NCBI RefSeq assembly: GCF_022201045.2
Contig: NC_068564.1
Location: forward strand, 32,393,001-32,457,000
Source of the DNA: Citrus sinensis
Taxonomy: Eukaryota > Streptophyta > Magnoliopsida > Sapindales > Rutaceae
Length of the DNA: 64,000 nucleotides
Direction: 5' to 3'
The position numbers were made by a program, and so were the translations under genes. The notes under the pieces were generated by a model. That model worked only from the letters and a program-made list of their open reading frames with translations. It did not search any database and was not told the DNA's origin. Every line of letters starts with the position of its first letter. Positions within the stretch are counted from its first letter, which is position 1. Shown in pieces: positions 45,091-57,774 of this stretch.

Positions 45091-45816
45091 TAGTTTTTTT
45101 TTTTCAAAAGTGAGAATAAATTTTTCTATTTGCTGGAGGTGGACATAATAATACGGTAAGATTAGTAGGGCGTCAGATGCTAATGGAAGCATAATACTAA
45201 CCCACCCCCACTAATATCTTGATTACACAAATATGGAACCACCGTTGTATTCGGCAAATGTAGTGGGGTATCGCTGTATTGAGAAGTTAGAAGGGTGTAC
45301 TTGGATTCAGTCTAATAACGGCTTGCCTTCCTAAATGCCTTATAGGCCCGCAGAGGAGTCCAACCTACTGGTTCAAGAAATGCTTTGCCACCTAAAGATC
45401 TATCGGTTTCTGCTTGTTTTGTTTCTCCATAAATGGCCGCCTAAGTGATCGAATTTGCATCAACTCAATGGATTACTTCTCCAGAAAATATTATACAATA
45501 TCATTGGGCAAAGAAGTATTATTGGTCAATCAATGTTTGAGATAAAGTATTGTCAGCTGATAATAAACTCTTCAAATTTAAATAAGCAGAGAAGATAAGA
45601 TACAATAAACCGAAATAAATATGAAATTTGAAATGCTCTTATTACACGGTAAAATTTGGCCAAATTTGCCATTTTGGTGATGACACTGATGGCAAAGAAT
45701 GAAAGAATTGAAAACTAGAAAGTACAAGGCTACATACAAGTTCAAATTAAGCACCCAAAAAAAAAGAAAAAGAAAGAAATGAATTGATGAATGTATTTGT
45801 TGATTAAGCAAATTCT
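45091..45816. other. Intergenic and XTH-3 3' flank
   Basis: No gene; from about 45580 the sequence is alignable with the XTH-4 3' flank (from about 51860). Confidence 0.4.
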
Positions 45817-48010
45817 CTAGGAGGTTCTGCATTCTTTAGGGGTGCCCCGGGGAAATCTTTTGGTGTCAGTGCAATAATTGTAAATCATGTAATTCTTTTG
45901 AACCCATTTCAGCCTGTTTTGACTTGTTGAATCAAGCTCTTGTGACAACCAACTGTTCCTGGATCTGAAGGAAGTTGAAGCGCAAGAAGACTTTCCATTT
46001 GACCAAACACAAGCATTATTAGCTTTGAAGTTTCTGTATGAAGCAGTGAAAGGAGCATGTGTCCAATCTGTCTTGACAAGGCCACCTCTTGTAGCCCAGT
46101 CATCAGCATTCCAGAGAGATGAGTATATTTTCATTGGCTGATTCTTTGGGAATGGAACTCCAATAGACTCTGAGTTCTTTAATTCTCTAATGGGGGTGCC
46201 ATCAACAAAGAAGCTGAAAATTACAAGGCAAAAACTCTTAAGTCTAAACTAATCTGATTAACGAGAAGGCAAAAACATAGTTAATTAAGATTGAAGGAGA
46301 AAGAAAATACTTACACAATGCGCTGAGGATTCCAGAGGATGGAATAGGTGTGAAAAGCAGCAGAGGGGTCAAACCAGAGGTGAAATTGTTGTTCTCTGTC
46401 ACCTTTACCATTTGTGAATACATTTGTGTGAAGAGTATAAGGGTCACCACTTAAATTTCCCAAGAATTCAAAGTCTATCTCATCCCATGTTGATCCCGGT
46501 GATTTTAACTGCATGGAAAAGAAAAGCCTAAGTATCAGCATGCATGATGATCATAGCTAGCTATATATTTTGCATAAATAGCTGCGTTTTCATTGATTTC
46601 TAAAAAAGGGAGGAACTTACATAATAAGCAGTGACAGTACCAGCAGAGTTGCCAGGGACAAGCTTAAGCTGCATGTCAATCTTGCCATATAGATACTCAT
46701 TCTTGGACTGGAATCCTGAGCCAGAGGCTTTATCAAGGGACAGAGTAAGAAGCTGGCCGTTGTTGAGTATCTTCGCACGCCCATCTCCCCAAGTGATGTC
46801 AAAATCTTTTTAGAAGCTACCAGCAGAGGCAACCATCAAAGTTCCAAGCACTAGAAACAAATGCAACATTGAAGCCATTGATATATGCTTTGAAATGAGC
46901 AATAACAAGATAGAAGTACTATTCGTAAATTGAAATTGGAAACTGAAGCGATGAATGTGTTTATGTCCTCACCAGGGTTTGGCTTCTATAAGTTTGATTC
47001 AGCTAAGCAGAGGAAAGTGACGGGAAGGCTCACTGAGGTGAGCTGCGGCCAGTTGTTTGGATGAGAAAAGTGCAATAAAATAGCTGTGCATGTAGCGTTA
47101 ACAAACATGATCAAAACCAGGACATTTTTTTGTTATTATTACGCGGTTTTGCATTATTTTTTCAGAGACCGATGTAATTGTCTCGTTGCTCCCCTAGTGC
47201 ACATCACCAGCTAAGTCTTAGATTTTCCAACAACCGCCATTAAGAACAGTATAAGACAAACACGCAAAATTACGATTTTAAAAGTTAAAAAGGGGGGTAA
47301 AGCAAAGCCAAAAAAAAGTTGAATTGACTTTCCGAGGCCTTCATTATTTTATTTTTGTTCATTTGTTGTAGTTATATTACAAAAAAAATATTACTATAAT
47401 TAAAAATCTATCAGAATTATGTCCGAGTCAGCTCGCAATTTTTCCCCTTTTCCAAACAGAGAAATTTTTAAACTCCCATCTTAAATCTTCTACACTGTGA
47501 CCAAATTTTCGTTGGGCTGATGAAAATAACTATATTATCTTGTACAAGCTTGCTTCCTGGCGTTTTCCTTTACAACAAATCGGAATATTATATCTTTACT
47601 TTTTAGTTTTTCAACAACTTTACGTGCAAATATGGAAGATGTAATAACAAGTTGCAAGTTGCTCCTTGTCGGCATTCAATGAACTAGGCAAGCTGTAAAA
47701 TTGGCCCATGAATTAATAATCAGATTAATTATGGAGAAGAGTGAATTCAGAGTTCAACTTTTACTTGGCTATTAACACTTGAACCAAGTTTTTCCAGCTC
47801 ACCTCCTAACAGCGAAGTTCACAAGTTTTATAAGAAAGCTTTTTCTCGGGCAACCCAATGAAAAGCAGACAAAATCATGAGATCCCTCTAATTAATTAAA
47901 TTTATTGCCACTTAAACAATCTCTAATGTTTGTTTTTCAACCATTTTGATAGTGACCATATGGCACATGCTAGTAAAATTCTTGAATAAAACATCATTAT
48001 ATAACTTAAT
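45580..48010. repeat. Segmental duplication, left copy (XTH-3 block)
   Basis: The gene and at least 1 kb of upstream DNA are repeated around XTH-4 (51860-55080). Shared upstream words include GGAAGATGTAATAACAAG (near 47635 and 54716), AGGCAAGCTGTAAAA and CACTTGAACCAAG. The spacing between gene and these words is about 0.9 kb longer in the right copy. Confidence 0.7.
45817..46878 (-). pseudogene. XTH-3, recently disabled XTH
   Basis: Exons 46878-46621, 46508-46315 and 46213-45817 match XTH-4 in borders and, for exons 1 and 2, in length (258 and 194 bp). In exon 1 the family sequence SFYQDF reads SF-stop-KDF: the codon at 46812-46810 is TAA where XTH-4 has TAC, and the next codon is AAA against CAA. 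All else is sound: signal peptide [31 protein letters not shown] with [15 protein letters not shown] and the C-terminal cysteines. The TATA box of XTH-4 (CTATAAAT) reads CTTATAGAAG at the matching place here (near 46986-46995), so both promoter and frame have decayed. A sequencing error or read-through cannot be excluded from this one sequence. Confidence 0.88.
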
Positions 48011-48365
48011 TTGACAATCTTATTTAATTCAATGGTCGTTATTAGTTAGTATCAGAGAAAAACTGTAAAACAAGTGAGATTTGCAAGGTTGAGAGGCTAA
48101 AAACTAATGATTCAAGCAAGCCTAATAAATATGTGTAATGCTATTAATTGAGTCTCATATCGCTAAATTAAAACTTGGCACATAAGCTTATAAACACTTG
48201 ATATCCCTCCTTTTACAAGCTGGAAGGCCATCTTTACAGATGGAGTAAATTGTACAAGGCTACCACCCACCTCATGTGCGTTTCAAAAAGTCACGTAGCT
48301 CAACCTAAGGGCTTGGACGTCGGTCTTGAAAGAAGGGTGGATTGAAAGTTTGTAACGTTTCTAAT
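46879..48365. other. XTH-3 upstream and intergenic
   Basis: Decayed promoter and the duplicated upstream block; no further gene seen. Confidence 0.35.
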
Positions 48366-50129
48366 GGGTAAATTTTGGCATAACCCCCCGTGAAGTGACA
48401 ATCTTCAAATTGCCATCCTTGTTATTGAAAACATCAAATTACCCCTCAAAAATTATTATTTGTCTGTTACTTTTAACGGCTAAAAGGGTAAAATAATATT
48501 TGTGCATTCCTCTAACAGTCAATAAACAAAAAAAAAAGTCAAACCTTTATGCGGGTTATTTTTTATAGGCTAAATCTTTTTAAGTTTTTCAAAACACACA
48601 CAAATATTTTAAATATTTATGATATGCATCTTTAATATTTTAAAATATTTTTCATTTTACACCTATATGTCTAATTTTGTTCGAACTGATTAAATTTTAA
48701 TTTTTGGTATTTTAAAACTTTATTTTAAAAAATAAATAAAGAAATTAATTAAAGTTATCAATGAAAAAAGAATAATATTTTACATATTTTATATTTATTA
48801 TTATAATCATTATTATTCTTTTTTCCTTTTGCAAAGGTATTTAAAAAAATATATGCATATAATAAAAATCAAAGAACAAAAGAAAAATGCTACCACAGAC
48901 TTAATCTAAAGCTTCAAAACTCTTCTCACCAAAAACCACTATCATTGCACACAACCCAAAATTCTTCAAATCCTTTGCTTATTCACCAAACTGAAAATAA
49001 TAAACAATAATAAAGTAAATTCAATCTATTATTAATAATATGGTTAATTCAATATTAAAGATTATTCATAATCTAAAATTAAGGAATCCCAAATATCAAA
49101 TTACAACAATTCCTAATTTTCTAGTAACAGTAGCTCAATTGAACGAACAAAATAAAAATTTGAAACAACAATCCCAAACCTTAGAAACAATCATGGGTGG
49201 TCGCGATGTTAAAAAGTTGTTGTAAGATGATGTCCACGACGGCCTACAACTCCACGGCTGTCATAGCCGCGCCGTGGTCATTCTCGATTGGAAAAGAGCA
49301 AAAGAAGTATGGGTCTTGACTGCTGAATGGTTGTGATAAGAGGAATCAATGACTCTCTTGACTGCCAAAGAAGAAGAATTAAGACGAAGCTCTCTGCGAT
49401 GCTATGGCAGTGCTTTCGCCTGAGATTGTTGAGTTGATTGATTGTTCATACAATGAATGACACGATTAAATCGACGGTGAGTTGTATGGTTCTACAGTGA
49501 CATTAAGGACGCAAATAATTCAGGTTTTGCTCGCCGAATTTTGAGGATTTTGATGGTCTCTGTCAACACCCCTTTGCAAGTTATAGATTATGACTTCTGG
49601 GTTTTGGATTTTAGTTTGTAGAAATTAAGTTTTAGTTTTGATTCATTGTAGGATTGGATTTGAATATTGATTGTACTTTTGTCATGCACTTGTAAAGGGA
49701 AAAAAATGAAGAAAAAGACAGAGAAGAAGTAAGGAAGATGAAAAAGAAATGAAGAAGAGAAATTCAATGTTTCATTTATTTTTTTTCATTTTAATATTGA
49801 TTTTTATTATACCTATGGACTATAAAATGTCTGACATAAAAAAATAAATGAGTGATGGAATATTTTAGAAATTGTAAAGGGACAAAGGAAATATATTTTT
49901 AAAGGCAAACTCTCTATCTTACATGCATGTAAGATAGAGGATCCCATTTTTAAATAGTAGGTGTGTAACAATTTAAGTTAATGATTTTCGTTATTAGCGG
50001 GCTATATTGTACTTTCACGAGTTAACGGCAGTCAATAGTTAAAGATAACGAGTTTTGGGGGGTAGCTTGATATTTTCAATAGTAAAGAGAGCAATTCACT
50101 TCATGAGGGGATAGGCCGAAATTAACCCC
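48366..50129. mobile_element. Non-autonomous MULE (Mutator-like), possible Pack-MULE
   Basis: Long terminal inverted repeats of at least 100 bp: the left begins GGGTAAATTTTGGCATAACC; the right, inverted, begins GGGGTTAATTTCGGCCTATC. Shared inner words are GTGAAGTGA, TTGAAAAYATCAA and TACCCC. The flanks are GTTTCTAAT (48357-48365) and ATTTCTAAT (50130-50138), a 9-bp target duplication with one mismatch, as MULEs make. No transposase is visible. The core at about 49190-49570 is GC-richer than the rest, with short open pieces I cannot identify, so it may be a captured gene fragment. Confidence 0.75.
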
Positions 50130-50450
50130 ATTTCTAATTGAGTCTCACATTACTAAAATTTGTTATTCTATTTATGAGTCAAATCTTCATGTACTTATTC
50201 TAGTCCACCTGCTAAGTTAAAAAGTTTGAAGGATGGATTCTATCAATTTTTGCATAACAATTTATTATTCTAATCACTATTGATGTCAACGATATTCTTG
50301 GATATATATAAGCCAGTTCTACCTAATGTGTGCATCACAATTTATTATTTTGTTTAGTAGTGAAATCCGTGACCATCTGGTATAGTCAATTTAATTTGAT
50401 GAACCACAAATATTGCTCGTTATTGTTTTGGATTATCCTTATATTGGCAT
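50130..50450. other. Spacer between MULE and hAT elements
   Basis: Nothing recognised. Confidence 0.35.
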
Positions 50451-50458
50451 GTTATTGT

Positions 50459-51591
50459 TAGGGATGGCAAAAATCCCCACGGGAACGGGTACCCTCGGGG
50501 ATTTTCCCCATTCGGGGAGGGTACGAGGATAATTTTACACCCAATTTTTTATTCGGGGAGGGGACGAGGAAAATTTTTTACCCAATTTTTTATTCGGGGA
50601 GGGGACGGGGATGAGGTGGAATCCCCATCCCCTACCCATTTCCCCATTTTAATTTTTTATTTTATTTTTATTTTTAAAATTACTAATAAATAAATAACAA
50701 AATTATAAATATTGTTAAAAATAATAAATATCAAATATTTATATTATTAAATACTAATAGGTATCCTATATTAGCTCGAATTGCTAGAGATATTTTGGCA
50801 ATTCTAATTACAACAGTTGCTTCTGAATCAGCTTTTAGCACCGGTGGTAGAGTTGTGAGCCCACACCGTAACAAACTTCATCCAAGCACATTGGAGGCCT
50901 TAATGTGCTGTCAAAGTTGGTTACGAGCTTACAATAGCAGTATGAGTTTATTTTACATTGTAATTATATTATACAGTTATTAATATTTGCACTTATAAGT
51001 TACTTTACTTATATCATTTTCATTGTTTTAGGTTTGAAATATGAGGCTATCTCTCAATTTGCCACATTTCTCGAGGAAGAACAGGAGGAGCAGGACAAGC
51101 AGGAGGTAAATAGTTTTATTAAAAATATTAAGGAGGAGCAGGACAAGCAGGAGGTAAATAGTTTTATTAAAAATATTAATTAAGTATCTATATTTATTTC
51201 ATTTATTTTATTGCCGATATAAAAATAAATTTTTTTCTTTTTATTGTAGGATTATGAAGATTGAGTCATTGACAAAGATAATTATTTTAATAATTTATAT
51301 TTTGAATATGACTTTGTAATGGATCAATATTAATGTAAGATATATTTTGAACTTTATTTTTATCTGAATTTTTTATTTTAATATGATTAATTTAAAATCG
51401 AAAATAAAAAAAATGTATTAGACTATTAGTTATTCGGGGACCGGGGACCCTCGGGGATCCCCTGTTATTATTCGGGAAGGGGATGAGGATTCTCTCAAGT
51501 AATTTTGACGGGAACGGAGACATACGCAAAATATCGGGGATGGGTATGGGGAGATTGGTCCCCTCCCCTCCCCTCCCCATTGCCATCCCTA
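50459..51591 (+). mobile_element. hAT (Ac-like) element with hATC remnant
   Basis: Terminal inverted repeats TAGGGATGGCAA at both ends (right end CCATTGCCATCCCTA) and a perfect 8-bp target duplication GTTATTGT (50451-50458 and 51592-51599). GGGGA-rich subterminal parts lie at 50510-50640 and 51425-51580. The inside keeps the hAT dimerisation domain at 50779-50945 (TTVASESAFSTGGRVVSPHR, NKLHPSTLEALMCCQSWLR), then an intron-like gap and a short acidic end (FLEEEQEEQDKQE, DYED stop). A 47-bp unit containing GAGGAGCAGGACAAGCAGG is doubled at 51078-51178. The rest of the transposase is deleted, so it is a non-autonomous derivative. Confidence 0.92.
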
Positions 51592-51599
51592 GTTATTGT

Positions 51600-52030
51600 T
51601 GTGTGTACTATTCTTTGTCAATGAAGCAAATTGCGTTTCTCTCATCCTCCGCCCCCCCCCCCCCCGATTAAAGTCCCAAGTAAGCACGAGGGAGGTGTTA
51701 ATTTGATCATCAATCTTGATCGAAAGGGATTTCTTTTAATGTCAAAAGTTCTTTACTTTTGTCATATAAATTCAAGTTTACCAAGAGATTTCTTTTGTCA
51801 ACAGGCGAAAAAAATCTAAAAAATTAAGTTTACAAAGAAGGAAGTACGGAAAGAAATATTATATTACAAGACATTTTATAGCACATGGTAAAATGCGGCC
51901 AATTTCGCCTTTGTGATCGCCAAATAATCAAAGAATCAAACGGCCCAAACTACATACGTATTGAATAGCCGACTAACTACAACGAATTATCAAATGATAG
52001 ATGCATATATTTGTTGATTTAGCAACTTCT
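51600..52030. other. Spacer and XTH-4 3' flank
   Basis: A run of 14 C lies near 51652-51665. From about 51860 the sequence aligns with the XTH-3 3' flank. Confidence 0.4.
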
Positions 52031-53056
52031 CTAAGCGGTTCTGCATTCTACAGGGAGACCCTGGGGAAATCGCTTTGTGTCAGTGCAGTAATTGTAAATC
52101 ATGTAATTCTTTTGCACCCACTTCAGCTTGTTTTGACTTGATGAATCAAGCTCCTGCGAAAACCAGGCTCTGCTTCTGGACTTAGAGGAAGCGCAAGATG
52201 ATTTTCCATTAGACCAGAGACAAGCATCAGCTTTGAAGTTTCTGTAAGAAGCAGTGAAGGGAGCATGTGTCCAATCTGTCTTAACAAGGCCACCTCTCGT
52301 AGCCCAGTCATCAGCATTCCAAAGAGAAGAGTATATTCTCATTGGCTGATTCTTTGGGAATGGCACTCCAATTGATTCTGAGTTTTTGAATTCTCTTATA
52401 GGTGTGCCATCAACAGAGAAGCTGGAAATTACAAGGCAAAAACTCGTAAGTCTAACTGAATTGATTAATGAGAAGGAAATTAGGCAAACATAGTTAGGAT
52501 TTAAGGAAAATACTTACACAATGCGCTGAGGATTCCAGAGGATGGAATAGGTGTGGAAAGCAGCTGTGGGGTCAAACCAGAGGTGAAATTGTTGCTCTCT
52601 GTTTCCTTTTCCATTTGTGAATACATTCGTATGAAGAGTATAAGGATCGCCACTTAAATTCCCCAAGAATTCGAAGTCTATCTCATCCCATGTTGATCCT
52701 GGTGATTTTAACTGCATGGAAAAGAAAGCCTACGTATCAGATGCATGATGATCATAAGTCGCTATTTTGCATTAATAATGCTGTACAGGGGAACTTACAT
52801 AATAAGCAGTAACAGTGCCAGCAGAGTTGCCAGGGACTAGTTTGAGTTGCATATCAATCTTGCCGAATAGATATTCATTCTTGGACTGGAAACCTGAGCC
52901 AGAGGCTTTATCAAGGGAAAGCGTAAGAAACTGGCCGTTGTTGTGTATCTTGGCACGCCCATCTCCCCAAGTGATGTCAAAATCTTGGTAGAAGCTACCA
53001 GCAGAGGCAACCATCAAAGTACCAAGCACTAGAAACAAATGCAACATTGAAGCCAT
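52031..53056 (-). CDS. XTH-4, xyloglucan endotransglucosylase/hydrolase
   Basis: Exons 53056-52799, 52711-52518 and 52421-52031 give 280 residues. The signal peptide is [20 protein letters not shown]. Early strands have [15 protein letters not shown] and [32 protein letters not shown] lies at 94-104, with E96 and E100 as the expected catalytic pair, then NLSG. Exon 3 has [30 protein letters not shown] and four cysteines ([18 protein letters not shown]). It is the intact partner of XTH-3 and resembles the TCH4/XTH22-23 subgroup. Its neighbours on the same strand are further XTH genes. Confidence 0.94.
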
Positions 53057-53138
53057 CGATGCGTAGCAGTTGAGTTAACCGAAAGAACTTCGTAGTTTGA
53101 AAGGGAAGAGATGAATGCCATTAGGACCACGGTTTGGC

Positions 53139-53145
53139 ATTTATA
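53139..53145 (-). promoter_or_regulatory. XTH-4 TATA box
   Basis: TATAAAT on the minus strand, about 83 bp before the ATG. Confidence 0.6.
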
Positions 53146-56100
53146 GCATGATTAAGCTAAGCAGAGGAAAGTGATGGGGAAGGCCCAGTCCAGTGAGCTG
53201 GGCTCTGGCCAGTTGTTTGAGAAAAGTGTAACAATAAAATAAATAGCTGTACAGGCCACTAGCAAATATGACTCAACCTGGCCAGTGCTTCAAAAATAAC
53301 CAGGAAGGTTTTATTATAACACGCGGTTTGCATTAAATTTTTTAAATTTTATTATATCACGCAGTACTTGCGTCGATGCTGCCCGGGTTCCCATCGCCAG
53401 CTAAGAGTCTGACATGCTAGTACCAAGATGGTCCAATGACTCCAATATTATCCAACAGCCGCCATTAAGATAACATCCATTATCCATAACAAGTATTTTG
53501 GAACATATAAGACAAAGAAATAAGGAATTTAGGTACAGAGTGTTAAAAGTTCAATACCAATTTCATGATCCAATCTATTTATATTTGTCCAAACTCCAAA
53601 TTCAAAGTTCAATCCATGAAAAATTCAAGAATTATGTAGAGAATGATAAATATTTTTACTCTAAAAATATCTAATGATCGTAAAATTATCTAATTCTAAA
53701 TATTTTTCAAATATTTAGAGATATTTTATGAAATATGGTTGTCATATTTTTGTAATTTAATATTTTGTGTGGTTTGTATTAATTCTAAGTTACTATAAAT
53801 ACCCCTAAATTTTTTGTTGTTGGCATCAAGTGGAGAATGAAGAATTAATAAAGAGAGAAAGAAGAGTGAGAAGTGATTGTTGTTGTGTCTCTTATAAAAT
53901 ATCAATAAAATTCTTCGGTTGCTCAAATAATTTTAATTTTGAACAGTTTAGTCCTCCTCAATTTTCAACACACATATGTTAGTTGCCCCCCCCCCCCCCC
54001 CCCCACAAATTACTAAATTGTAGTTGATGATTTTTTGTAATATTATATATGATCAACTATTATTTACGGTGTAAAAAAATGAGGTATTCAGTTAAACCTA
54101 ATTTGTATTAGTCTTTTTATTATATAACTCAAATGTATGTAAATTATTTTCGGTCGTATCCATAACTAGATATAGATGAAATATACTCTCATTCAAGGAA
54201 GAAAAATATCTAATTTACTGAAAGTTTCTTAAATTTCATGTTAGATTTTCTAAATTTACGTTAGATGTTTTCAAGATCATATTTGTGGTCGTAGACCTAC
54301 AATATTAACAATGAAAGAGTATGATATTGTGTCAAAATACAATTTAGAAGTAAGTTTTCGATAAGGTTTTGTACATCCGAATTCTGACCAAAAACAAATG
54401 CATGAACTTGCATGCGTTCAGTGCTTATCTAAATCATGATAGAAAATTGCGAAACTATGATTGGATTGTAGGCTTGTAGCTGCAGCCTTTGGTTTTACCT
54501 GCTTTAACCATTTGCCAAATAGAAACTTGTCAAACTTTCACAAATTTTAGGTGAGATGAGGAAAGCAGCAAAATTATTGCATGCATATTTGCTCCCAGCT
54601 GGAATCGTCCTGTGTAGCAGATTGACATTTTTATCTTCATTTTCAAGTCATTTAATTTGTCATTTTGTTGTTGGTGGGTGTTGTGGGGAAGGCGCTAGTT
54701 TCTTTACGTGCAAATGGAAGATGTAATAACAAGCTGCTGCTTGCTAGCATTGTTAATTCATCAATAAGGCAAGCTGTAAAAATGACCCATGGGCCAAGAA
54801 ATAGTAATCTGAATTTGATGGAGAGCAATGATATTTGATTACTAATAAGACCGAGAAACACTTGAACCAAGGCTTGCCAACTCACCATCCACTAACAAAG
54901 TTCGCAGGTTTTATATAGGACGGTTTTTGCTGAGATAATACCATCATAAATCCATAATGAAGAAATTTCATGAGTTTGATTTACCTTTGATGCCACTTGA
55001 AGAATCCCAGCTGTTATTTTGCTTTTTCAATCATTTGATGAAACCACATGCTGTTAGAATTCTTAATAAATAGAAAATTATATAACTTGATTTTACCTAA
55101 TTTTAATTTTTTTTAAATATTATATTCTCTCATCTCACTGGTTGCATACATATTCCTCACTTACTTCGAGCACCCACTTATAATATCTACAAAAGACTCT
55201 ATTAATTTTACTTTTTAAATATCTATTTATTTAATTATGTGGTAAAAGAGAGAGTGAAAAAATAAGTTATTCTCCAAAAGACTCTTTAAATATAAATAAA
55301 TTAATATTATTTTAATCAAATAAATATTTTTTCAAAAAAAATTAATGGCAATTAAAATAATTTTCTCCTTCTCTCTAATAAAAAATAATAAAATATAAAT
55401 TAAAGAAGAAGAAAGCAACTCTATAAATTTAAAGAGAGTGAATAATTTACTATTTAAAAAATTTTAATTAAAATATCTTTTAAAGTCTTAAATATTAATG
55501 TAATTTTTAAATAAATAATAAAATTTTATTTAATTTTTTTTTAAAAAAAAATGCTCCAACAAGCCCACTTTGTTTTCTTTAAAAATCTAAGTCACTCGAA
55601 AACCCACTTTTGTTTTTTTTGGGGTGAAAAGGCAAAAGTTTGTGTTTTACTCACGAATTAGCAGCTGTCAATAGCTGTTATGATATAAAATATTTATGCG
55701 CACGTCACCGTCGTCTCCAAGGCTTACTATTATTACACAGTACATCCATCATTTGTGGGGCTATTTAGAATGGACCAGCTCCTTTGTAATATCTTCATTT
55801 TTTTTTCATAAAAATAATGACTAGTTGAACTCAATTTCAATATATGCATTTAGGGTAAAGAAAAAGAAAATGTTAAAAAGATTTATAAGGAAATTCATAT
55901 AATAAGAAAGAATGGGCTAAATTCAAGTAAACTTGATGTCTGAAAGAGTAAAATTATTTGTTATTTGTTAAAAACTCAAAAGATACATACGTACAAATAA
56001 ATGCCTGTAATGTCTTGGCTAATATTTACTATTTATTAATCAGCATGTAAGACATACTTCGTGTTAATAATAAGTTCAACAACTTAAGCTTTGGAGAAAA

Positions 56101-56510
56101 CATGTTAATTAAGGATTTTTTATTCATTAACATGTATGCTTGAACCTATCCATTATTATGGTTATTATCACGTGATTCAAAAAGTGCAATTTCGATTTCA
56201 AATCATGGCATTTTTAACTAATAGCCTTTACTTTATCTTACTTTTATATATATGGTTTCAAACATTGAATCCAAGAGTTCAATGTTTAAAACACTTATCT
56301 TTGGATCACGGGTTACCCAAGAAAAAAGAGATAATGCTATTCATTAACAAAAGTAACAATATTTTATTACACGTAGCACTTATAGTACAAAAAAGAATGA
56401 ACCATACATTTTATTTGTCACTAAACATTAGTGCACAGAATAAAAGAACCAAAACATCAAAACTGAAGATTAAAAAAGCTATAAACAAAGACATATGGCA
56501 AATGGATCAG
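53146..56510. other. Intergenic between XTH-4 and XTH-5
   Basis: Holds the duplicated upstream block (to about 55080), then AT-rich DNA. An open frame at 56136-56561 on the plus strand overlaps the XTH-5 end and looks like chance. No gene supported. Confidence 0.35.
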
Positions 56511-57621
56511 TTATATATTGAATGCACATTCTTTTGGGAGCCCTTGGGGAAATCGTTTTGAGTCCTTGCAATAATTATATATCATGTAATTCTTCTGCAC
56601 CCATTTGAGTCTCTCTTGGCCAGTGGCATCAAGTTCTTGCGAGAACCATGGATTATTATTTTTTGAGTTGCAAGAGGATTTTCCATTAGACCAGACGCAA
56701 GCATTGGCATTGAAGTTTCTGTAAGAAGCAGTGAAGGGAGCTTGGGTCCAGTCAGTTTTGATAAGGCCACCTCTCGTGGCCCAGTCATCGGCGTTCCAGA
56801 GACTCGAGTAAATCCTCATCGGCTGGTTTTTGGGAAAGAGTACGCCGTTTGATTCCAAGTTCTTGAACTCTCTAATTGGCGAGCCATCAACATAGAAGCT
56901 GAAAAATATGCATGCAATTTTTTTTACCAGGTCAACAATAATAAAAATAGAAAGCATACTTGTCAAAGAAGAAATGTCTTTGAAAGAAAAAAGTAACGAG
57001 ATATTTGAAAGACTTACACAATACGTTGGGGATTCCAGAGAACGGAATAGGTGTGAAAGTCAGCAGTGGGGTCAAACCAGAGGTGGAATTGTTGCTCTCT
57101 GTCACCTTTGCCATTTGTGAACACATTAGTATGAAGAGTATAAGGATCACCACTTAAATTCCCCAAGAATTCGAAGTCTATCTCATCCCATGTTGATCCT
57201 GGTGATTTTAACTGAATGAAGAAAGCAGAAAAAAAAAAAAAAATCTATGTATCAGCATGCATGCATGATATGATATTAACCAGCTAGCTAATCTTTTGTA
57301 TATAAGAAAAACTGCTTGTGTGTGTGTGTTGTCAAGTTTTCCGAAACTTACGTAGTAGGCGGTGACTGTGCCGGCAGAATTGCCAGGGACAAGCTTGAGT
57401 TGCATGTCGATTTTGCCAAAAAGGTACTCGCTCTTGGACTGGAAGCCTGAGCCTGAGGCTTTGTCAAGGGAGAGGGAGAGAAGCTGGCCGTTGTTGAGTA
57501 TCTTACCACGGCCATCTCCCCAAGTGATATCAAAGTCTTGGTAGAAATTACTAGCAGAAGCAACCATCAAAGAGCTGATTGCTATAGAGATGAGCAGGGT
57601 AAAATTTTTCGAGTAAGCCAT
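56511..57621 (-). CDS. XTH-5, xyloglucan endotransglucosylase/hydrolase
   Basis: Exons 57621-57352, 57211-57018 and 56898-56511 give 283 residues. The signal peptide is [23 protein letters not shown]. Exon 1 has [15 protein letters not shown]. Exon 2 starts [21 protein letters not shown] with the catalytic glutamates at 100 and 104. Exon 3 has [30 protein letters not shown] and the cysteines in [15 protein letters not shown] and KEC. Intact frame and splice sites. An unusual G-rich run lies about 120 bp upstream. Confidence 0.94.
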
Positions 57622-57740
57622 AGTACTGCAATCAATAAAGAGAGAGTTTTCAGAAAGCAGCTTATAAGGGTTGGTATTTATGTGTGTGCGAGTTGAGAAT
57701 AATGGGGAGGTGGTAGCGTTTATTTATACATAAGACTGAA

Positions 57741-57774
57741 GGGGGGGAGGGGGAGGGGGAGGGGGGGGGGGGAG
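57741..57774 (-). promoter_or_regulatory. G-run in the XTH-5 promoter (G-quadruplex candidate)
   Basis: About 34 bases almost all G with single A interruptions (runs of 7, 5, 5 and 12 G) on the plus strand, thus C-rich on the gene's sense strand. It could fold as a G-quadruplex in the template strand. The XTH-5 TATA-like CATAAATAC is at 57674-57682. Function is inference. Confidence 0.5.

Larger units (their letters stand above)
51860..55080. repeat. Segmental duplication, right copy (XTH-4 block)
   Basis: Counterpart of 45580-48010. It contains about 0.9 kb of extra sequence upstream of XTH-4 (roughly 53.5-54.4 kb), including a run of about 19 C at 53986-54004. Confidence 0.65.

Noticed and set aside
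56136-56561. 141-codon plus-strand frame before XTH-5
   Set aside because: It overlaps the XTH-5 coding end antisense, has low-complexity AT-rich codons and no family signal.
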